From Candidatus Falkowiibacteriota bacterium (lineage in GTDB: Bacteria > Patescibacteriota > Patescibacteriia > Patescibacteriales > UBA12075), in assembly GCA_003647675.1 (NCBI GenBank), contig QMNH01000072.1, forward strand, positions 1 to 5,621: a DNA stretch of 5,621 bases, read 5' to 3'. Positions within the stretch are counted from its first letter, which is position 1, and each line of letters starts with the position of its first letter. A model generated the notes under the pieces. It saw nothing but the letters and a program-made list of their open reading frames with translations, had not been told where the DNA came from and did no database searches. Below, one piece after another: positions 1-4,274 of the stretch. The translations under genes and the position numbers were made by a program.

Positions 1-280
1 GTTTACCGCGGGATCAAAAACATTACTGAATATACAAAGCTGACTGTGACGCAATCCATGCACAAAGTAAGCAACTTTCTCTCCTGCTCTTAGTGTCACT
101 TGGCGAAACACTTCTTTGAATGAAAGGGCAATGGTTACGCAATTTCAGCAAAACTTTGGCCAAAAGCAGACAGAAGAAAGTGTCATAAGTGTATGTGTTG
201 AGTGTGAAGATAAGAAGTCAATCAAAATGGGCTTTTTTGCTCAATTAGTAAAATGAGGAAAAGAGAAATTTTAAACATAT
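1..280 (+). other. Unassigned region upstream of terminator; no convincing gene
   Basis: No intact gene is visible here. One frame is open from position 1 to a TAG at 91-93 (about 30 codons). A second is open from 71 to a TGA at 254-256 (about 61 codons, with an internal ATG at 131). They overlap out of frame, so a single frameshift near 71-90 would join them into the 3' end of one reading frame entering from outside the window. Neither translation resembles a family I recognise. I see no tRNA, tmRNA, RNase P or SRP RNA signature. The strong + strand terminator just downstream suggests that this stretch is the end of a + strand transcript, either a decayed or frameshifted gene or an untranslated RNA. 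It is visibly less AT-rich than the start of the following gene. Confidence 0.3.
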
Positions 281-313
281 AAAGGGGTTTTGTTTATTCA
301 AAATCCCTTTTTT
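281..313 (+). terminator. Intrinsic terminator closing the upstream transcript
   Basis: An 11-bp stem pairs AAAGGGGTTTT (281-291) with AAAATCCCTTT (300-310), with one G-U wobble, an 8-nt loop (292-299) and a run of six T (308-313). The T run lies on the + strand side only; the opposite side offers only three T. It therefore terminates transcription coming from position 1 and separates that transcript from the kinase promoter about 20 nt further on. Confidence 0.8.
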
Positions 314-329
314 ATTTGTTTAATAATTG

Positions 330-338
330 TGGTATAAT
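330..338 (+). promoter_or_regulatory. Extended -10 promoter of the histidine kinase gene
   Basis: TGGTATAAT matches the extended -10 consensus (TGnTATAAT) exactly. No good -35 hexamer lies 16-18 nt upstream (that stretch is the T run of the terminator), which is normal for extended -10 promoters. The predicted start of transcription is near 345, giving an untranslated leader of only about 13 nt before the ATG at 358, with no Shine-Dalgarno sequence. Confidence 0.7.
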
Positions 339-357
339 ATTAGTATAAATATTTATT

Positions 358-2547
358 ATGATGGATTTAAAAAATTATATAATATTAATTTCAGCATTGA
401 TTAATTTGTTTTTAGGAATAACGGTATATTTAAAAGGAAGAGACAAGACGATAAATAAAGTATATTTTGTTCTTGCCGCTAGCGTATTTTATTGGGGGGT
501 GAGCATGGTGTTATATCGAGCGGTTGCTACTATTGAGATGTCAGTACTTTTTTGCAGAATTTTATATACTGCACCAATTTTTATTGTTGGGAGTTTTTTA
601 TATTTTAGTTATATTTTTCCTAGTAGCATAAAACAAGTAAAGAAAGTAGTTACCTTAATAATTATTATTTTAAGTTTTTTGTTTTTTTATCTTTCTTTGT
701 TTACTAACTCTATTGTTAATGATGTAATTTTACGAATAGACAAAGAAAAAATAATTAATTTTGGAGCAGCATATTTTCTTTATTCGATTTATATTTCAGG
801 CTTTTTTGTTTGGGGATATGTTAATTTAATAAAGAAAAGGATTAGAAGTAGTGGCATTGTTAGGGCTCAATTAACTTATGTTTTTTTAGGAACTTTTATT
901 GCCTCTACTTTAGGAATGGTAACAAATTTAACTCTTCCTACTTTTGGATATTTCGAATTTAATTGGGCGGGGCAAATTTTGTCTTTATTTATGGTTGTAT
1001 TCATTGCTTACGCAATTATCCGCCATCGTCTTATGGACATAAAAATGGTAATGAGGAGATATTCGGTTTATACAGTTTCTTTAGCAACAATTATAATATT
1101 ATTATTCAGCCTAGGGTGGACACTTAATAAATTATTCCCCGAGTTTATATTCTGGAACGATACAATAATATTAATTTTTGCCATCACTATCTTTCCGGCC
1201 GTAAAGAATTATTTTTATAAAACAGCCAATAAATATTTTTTCTCCTCCCTCTACGACAGTCGCGAAGTCATTGCCGGGATAAGCGATAAATTAAGAAGAA
1301 CCCTGGACGTAAATATTATATTTGATTATATATTTGAAACTATTAATGATGCTTTTCATGTTAAATCATTCGGCATATTAAGATATCGGGAAGGAAAAGA
1401 CGTTTATGTCGCGCAATACAATAAAGGCTTTAATATAAAATGGCAGCAAGAATTCAAAAGCAACAAGGAATTGCATGAAATTTATATTAAGAAAAACCAG
1501 ACTTTGATTTTAGAAGAAGCCAGAAGCAAGTATTATAATAACAAAACCAAAGATACAATAGACATGCTGACCGGATTAAACATAGACATATTGACCCCGC
1601 TTAACGTAAAAGACAAAACCGTCGGTCTGCTCGCGCTCGGGCCGAAAGAATCCGGGGATATGTATAACGACGAAGATCTGCAGGTTTTGGAAATAATCGG
1701 CGCCCAGGCCGCGATTGCCATAGAAAATGCTTTGCTGTTTGAAGAAACCAAGCAGTTCGGATTAAAGCTGGAAAAAGAAGTAAAAAAAGCTACCGGCGAT
1801 TTAAGGAAAGCGAACGTAAAATTAACAAAATTAGACGCGGCCAAAAGTGAATTCATTTCCATTGCCTCGCACCAATTGCGCACGCCGCTGACTATTATTA
1901 AAGGTTATATATCCATGATCCTGGAAGGCAGTTTCGGCGAACTGACCGAGGGCGAAGAAGATTCGCTGGAAAAAGTATATGAGTCAAACGAACGGCTGAT
2001 CCAGTTGGTGGAAAATCTTTTAAATATATCCCGCATAGAGTCCGGGCGCCTGCAGTTTAACTTTGAAAGAATGCAGCTTGAAATTTTAACCCATAGCGTA
2101 TGCGAGGAGCTGGAAACTTCAGCCAAAAAGAAAGGCGTCAAGCTGGTACTGAAAGCGCCGAAAAAAACTTTGCCGGCCATAAAAATTGACCAGGAAAAAA
2201 TCAGGCAGGTAATTATGAATTTAATTGACAACGCCATTAAGTACACCAAAAAAGGCACAGTTACTATTTACGTAAAAAAAATTAAGCCGTCCGGATTGAA
2301 AGGGATTGAAGAAGGAATCGAATTCAGCGTAGCCGACAGCGGTATGGGTATTACCCGGACCGATCTTCCTAATTTATTTAAGAAATTTTCCCGCGGCACC
2401 GACACCTCATTGGTCCATACCGAAGGCACCGGCCTCGGACTATTCGTCGCCAAGCAGATGATAGAAGCTCACCACGGCAAGATTTGGGCAGAGAGTAAAG
2501 GGGACGGGAAGGGGAGTAGGTTTTGTTTTGTCTTACCGATAGCATAA
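358..2547 (+). CDS. Membrane sensor histidine kinase (multi-TM sensor, GAF, HisKA, HATPase_c)
   Basis: Hybrid-free sensor kinase of 729 residues, expected in the cytoplasmic membrane, that autophosphorylates on His and passes the phosphate to a response regulator, probably the one at 3211-4014. Residues 1-230 are very hydrophobic and form about seven TM helices like the N-terminal 7TM sensor domain of histidine kinases, ending in the RHRLMD motif (222-227). Two more helices follow (about 238-258 and 268-285). A GAF-like domain spans about 315-458, then a charged coiled coil (about 460-495). The H box has His505 (SHQLRTP). The ATPase domain shows the N box (Asn621, Asn625), G1 DSGMG (660-664), an F box (LFKKF) and G2 GTGLGLF (690-696), so it looks catalytically complete. 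The ligand is unknown. The start at 358 fits the promoter; Met2 at 361 is an alternative. The stop codon lies inside the downstream inverted repeat. Base composition shifts sharply within the gene (see findings). Confidence 0.93.
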   Translation: MMDLKNYIILISALINLFLGITVYLKGRDKTINKVYFVLAASVFYWGVSMVLYRAVATIEMSVLFCRILYTAPIFIVGSFLYFSYIFPSSIKQVKKVVTLIIIILSFLFFYLSLFTNSIVNDVILRIDKEKIINFGAAYFLYSIYISGFFVWGYVNLIKKRIRSSGIVRAQLTYVFLGTFIASTLGMVTNLTLPTFGYFEFNWAGQILSLFMVVFIAYAIIRHRLMDIKMVMRRYSVYTVSLATIIILLFSLGWTLNKLFPEFIFWNDTIILIFAITIFPAVKNYFYKTANKYFFSSLYDSREVIAGISDKLRRTLDVNIIFDYIFETINDAFHVKSFGILRYREGKDVYVAQYNKGFNIKWQQEFKSNKELHEIYIKKNQTLILEEARSKYYNNKTKDTIDMLTGLNIDILTPLNVKDKTVGLLALGPKESGDMYNDEDLQVLEIIGAQAAIAIENALLFEETKQFGLKLEKEVKKATGDLRKANVKLTKLDAAKSEFISIASHQLRTPLTIIKGYISMILEGSFGELTEGEEDSLEKVYESNERLIQLVENLLNISRIESGRLQFNFERMQLEILTHSVCEELETSAKKKGVKLVLKAPKKTLPAIKIDQEKIRQVIMNLIDNAIKYTKKGTVTIYVKKIKPSGLKGIEEGIEFSVADSGMGITRTDLPNLFKKFSRGTDTSLVHTEGTGLGLFVAKQMIEAHHGKIWAESKGDGKGSRFCFVLPIA

Positions 2548-2596
2548 TGCGAATCTACGAATATATGCGAATATGGCGAATACGAATTATGCGAAT
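2544..2596 (-). repeat. Inverted repeat copy 1 (ATTCGC-type), left end
   Basis: Read on the - strand, this copy is six ATTCG[C/A/T] units with spacers, in the same order as copy 2. It differs from copy 2 at only three positions (one between units two and three, two adjacent ones after the fifth unit's core). It starts inside the last codon before the kinase stop and supplies that stop codon (2545-2547). Confidence 0.85.
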
Positions 2597-2648
2597 AAAT
2601 AAACCGTTGCGCGCTAACTATTTTATAAACAAACATCTTTAACTTGCT

Positions 2649-3041
2649 ATGGAAAAAATTATTTATAAAGAGATTTCATATAAAATTAATGGATTATTAT
2701 TTAAAACTCACAGAGAGCTTGGACATCTAAGAAACGAAAAACAGTATGCTGACTATTTTGAAAAATTATTAATCTCGGAAAAAATTAAATACATTAGAGA
2801 ATATCGATTTGATGATAAAACTTATGGCAATGGAACAATTAGATGTATTTGTGATTTTATAATAGACGATAAAATAATATTGGAATTCAAAGCTAAGGAT
2901 TATTTAACAAAACAAGATTATTTTCAGGTTAAAAGATATTTGATTACTTTAAACATTAAATTGGCAATAATAGTAAACTTTCGACAAAAAAGATTGTCGC
3001 CAAAAAGAACACTAAATAGCGAATATTTCAATAATAAATAA
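2649..3041 (+). CDS. GxxExxY family protein (PD-(D/E)XK nuclease-like)
   Basis: A 130-residue protein of the GxxExxY family, which is placed in the PD-(D/E)XK nuclease-like superfamily; its cellular role is not established. The N-terminus (KTHRELG) leads into the signature region, here Gly25...Glu30-x2-Tyr33 (NEKQY), a spacing looser than the name implies. The candidate nuclease core is Asp69 (CDFII), then Glu79-x-Lys81 (LEFKAK), followed by Gln93-x3-Tyr97 in QVKRYL; the strand KLAIIVNFR and the C-terminal PKR are also family-like. Length is typical (about 125-135). The start at 2649 leaves the His-Arg-Glu helix intact; no Shine-Dalgarno precedes it. The gene is AT-rich relative to its neighbours and sits between inverted repeats. 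A hairpin (GCGAAT at 3019-3024 with ATTCGC at 3041-3046) covers its stop codon, so the last residues are encoded by repeat-like DNA. Confidence 0.82.
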   Translation: MEKIIYKEISYKINGLLFKTHRELGHLRNEKQYADYFEKLLISEKIKYIREYRFDDKTYGNGTIRCICDFIIDDKIILEFKAKDYLTKQDYFQVKRYLITLNIKLAIIVNFRQKRLSPKRTLNSEYFNNK

Positions 3042-3093
3042 TTCGCATAATTCGAATTCGCCATATTCGCATATATTCGCGGATTCGCATTAT
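3041..3093 (+). repeat. Inverted repeat copy 2 (ATTCGC-type), right end
   Basis: Six ATTCGC-like units at irregular 6-10 nt periods: ATTCGCATA, ATTCGA, ATTCGCCAT, ATTCGCATAT, ATTCGCGG, ATTCGCATT. It is the complement of copy 1 with three mismatches and the direct counterpart of copy 3. It contains short palindromes such as CGAATTCG. It begins at the last base of the GxxExxY stop codon. Confidence 0.88.
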
Positions 3094-3117
3094 ATAAACT
3101 AAATTCAAATTTCCAAG

Positions 3118-3148
3118 TTGTAGCCAATCATACTAACAGCGGTATTAA
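3118..3148 (+). promoter_or_regulatory. Weak possible promoter before the response regulator
   Basis: TTGTAG (3118-3123) and TATTAA (3143-3148), 19 nt apart, lie in the 67-nt unique segment between repeat copies 2 and 3. The match is poor and the spacing long. If used, copy 3 would fall in the 5' leader of the regulator mRNA. Transcription could equally come from the kinase promoter. Confidence 0.2.
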
Positions 3149-3160
3149 TACTTTAATTTT

Positions 3161-3200
3161 AATAAATAATTCGCATAATTCGAATTCGCTATATTCGCAT
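3161..3200 (+). repeat. Repeat copy 3, direct partial copy of copy 2 with its inner flank
   Basis: The 40 nt from 3161 match 3033-3072 with a single difference (T at 3190 for C at 3062). The identity therefore includes AATAAATA upstream of the 53-bp repeat, which in copy 2 is the last coding bases and stop of the GxxExxY gene. Both copies then continue to a TATAT after different internal lengths, so copy 3 lacks about 18 nt (the last two units). It ends 10 nt before the regulator's start codon. Confidence 0.85.
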
Positions 3201-3210
3201 TATATTAGTT

Positions 3211-4014
3211 ATGCAGAAAATACTAATAATTGAAGACGAAAGATATTTGCTTGAATTATACAGGATGAAATTTGAGCGGGAAGGTTTTAAGGTAGTGGCG
3301 GCCGAAGACGGCCGGGAGGGAATAGCGGCTGCGATAAAAGAACAGCCGGATTTAATTCTGCTTGATATTGTTATGCCGGGAATGAACGGTTTTCAGGTTT
3401 TAAATAAGTTAAGAGAAAATAAAAAAACAAAGCATTTAAAGATATATATATTTTCTAATTTAGGGCAGGCAGATGAAATAAAGGCCGGTTTTGAGCATGG
3501 GGCCGACGGTTATATGGTAAAAGCGAATTTAACTCCCGGACAGGTCGTGGATCGGGTCAGCCTGGCCTTGTCAGCTAACCAAAAAAAGAAAAAAAATACA
3601 ATAAATAATAAAAAGAAGACAGTTCCGGAAAATAAAGAAAAAAACGGGAAAAGCGTATTAATTATTGAAGATGAAAAAGTTATTATTGATATGTATAAAA
3701 TGCGTTTGGAAAATGAGGGCTACGCGGTAGAAGTAGCGGACAACGGAGCCTGGGGCCTTAAATTGGCAAAAAAGGAAAAATTTGATATTATAATTATGGA
3801 CATGGTTATGCCGGCCATGAACGGATACCAGATGCTTAAAGAAATAAAAAAAGAATCCAAGAATAAGAAGACTCCGATTATAGTTTTATCTAATAGCGCC
3901 CAGGATGAAGATATTAAAAAGGCGAAAAAACAAGGCGCTGATTTATATTTATTAAAATCATCAATTACGCCGGCAAAATTAGCCAAAAGAATAGAAGAAT
4001 TAATAAATAAATAA
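3211..4014 (+). CDS. Tandem-receiver response regulator without output domain
   Basis: A 267-residue soluble protein made of two CheY-like receiver domains. REC1 (about 1-120) has the acidic pair Glu8/Asp9, phosphoacceptor Asp52 (LLDIVMPG), Ser82 and Lys104. A lysine-rich, probably flexible linker (about 121-146) follows. REC2 (about 147-267) has Glu153/Asp154, Asp197 (IMDMVMPA), Ser227 and Lys249. All residues needed for phosphorylation are present in both halves, so both should be active. No DNA-binding, GGDEF or other effector domain is present, so it probably acts by protein-protein interaction or as a phosphate relay or sink. The likely partner is the kinase at 358-2547, from which it is separated by the repeat-flanked unit. 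The ferredoxin gene follows after 10 nt. No Shine-Dalgarno precedes the ATG; the start is fixed by the KILIIEDE strand. Confidence 0.92.
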   Translation: MQKILIIEDERYLLELYRMKFEREGFKVVAAEDGREGIAAAIKEQPDLILLDIVMPGMNGFQVLNKLRENKKTKHLKIYIFSNLGQADEIKAGFEHGADGYMVKANLTPGQVVDRVSLALSANQKKKKNTINNKKKTVPENKEKNGKSVLIIEDEKVIIDMYKMRLENEGYAVEVADNGAWGLKLAKKEKFDIIIMDMVMPAMNGYQMLKEIKKESKNKKTPIIVLSNSAQDEDIKKAKKQGADLYLLKSSITPAKLAKRIEELINK

Positions 4015-4024
4015 AATAATAATT

Positions 4025-4201
4025 ATGGCGATTACAGTAGACCAAAACACGTGTATCGGCTGCGGGGCATGCGTTTCTTTGTGCCCAAACGGTTTTAAAT
4101 TAAATGACCAAGGCAAGTCCGAAACTATTAATCAAGGCGATATTGATTGCGCGAAAAACGCAGCTGAAAGTTGTCCAGTGCAATCAATAAAAGTTGATTA
4201 A
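4025..4201 (+). CDS. Small [4Fe-4S] ferredoxin
   Basis: A 58-residue low-potential electron carrier, expected in the cytoplasm. Cys10, Cys13 and Cys16 (CIGCGAC) and the remote Cys50 followed by Pro51 are the four ligands expected for one [4Fe-4S] cluster. The second cluster is reduced to Cys20 (followed by Pro21) and Cys42. In single-cluster ferredoxins of the Thermotoga/Desulfovibrio gigas type the equivalent pair forms a disulfide, so the same is possible here. The sequence between is acidic and polar (LNDQGKSET), and the protein ends with the usual short strand (SIKVD). Length matches this class (about 58-62). It starts 10 nt after the response regulator stop without a Shine-Dalgarno and is followed by a terminator, so it should be the last gene of that transcript. 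Its redox partner is not in the window. Confidence 0.93.
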   Translation: MAITVDQNTCIGCGACVSLCPNGFKLNDQGKSETINQGDIDCAKNAAESCPVQSIKVD

Positions 4202-4214
4202 TATAATTTTATTT

Positions 4215-4254
4215 AAAAAACAATTCCGCAGCCGCGAAGTTGTTTTTTATTTTA
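4215..4254 (+). terminator. Intrinsic terminator after the ferredoxin gene
   Basis: AAAAAACAA (4215-4223) pairs perfectly with TTGTTTTTT (4240-4248). The GC-richer inner part (TTCCGC against GCGAAG) pairs with one mismatch and one G-U, closing on a 4-nt loop. The descending arm ends in a T run continued by ATTTTAT. It separates the regulator-ferredoxin transcript from uvrC. Its A-rich left arm could also give some function on the opposite strand. Confidence 0.75.
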
Positions 4255-4274
4255 TGAAATGTTAAAGTCTAGGT

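Larger units (their letters stand above)
2544..3093. mobile_element. Candidate small mobile unit: GxxExxY gene between inverted repeats
   Basis: About 550 bp bounded by a 53-bp inverted repeat (2544-2596 and 3041-3093; 50 of 53 positions complementary by hand alignment) that encloses one gene (2649-3041). The left repeat contains the stop codon of the kinase; the right repeat begins on the last base of the enclosed gene's stop codon. The enclosed gene is more AT-rich than the regulator and the kinase core on either side. I see no transposase, no IS family terminal motif and no clear target-site duplication, so mobility is inferred from the architecture alone. It separates a kinase from its probable regulator. 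It could also be a repeat-associated selfish or toxin-like cassette, or a chance decoration of an intergenic repeat. Confidence 0.5.

Noticed and set aside
131..256. A 41-codon gene starting at ATG 131
   Set aside because: No ribosome site, no recognisable protein features, and the frame is open upstream of the ATG, so a start there is arbitrary.
1533..2453. Three antisense open frames (116, 117 and 61 codons) opposite the kinase
   Set aside because: They mirror conserved kinase codons and have no family features or own start signals.
2607..2629. Promoter for the GxxExxY gene (TTGCGC and TATAAA)
   Set aside because: The two hexamers are only about 11 nt apart, too close for a normal promoter, and no extended -10 is present.
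2924..3127. Antisense 67-codon frame over the end of the GxxExxY gene and repeat copy 2
   Set aside because: It crosses the repeat and its product (Asn/Ala-rich repeats of YANMANSNYANY) is just the translated ATTCGC units.
2544..3200. CRISPR array
   Set aside because: The ATTCGC units are only 6-10 nt apart, copies occur in both orientations, and there are no uniform repeats with unique spacers.
3720..3986. Antisense 88-codon frame opposite REC2
   Set aside because: Shadow of the receiver domain, whose phosphorylation residues are all in place on the + strand.
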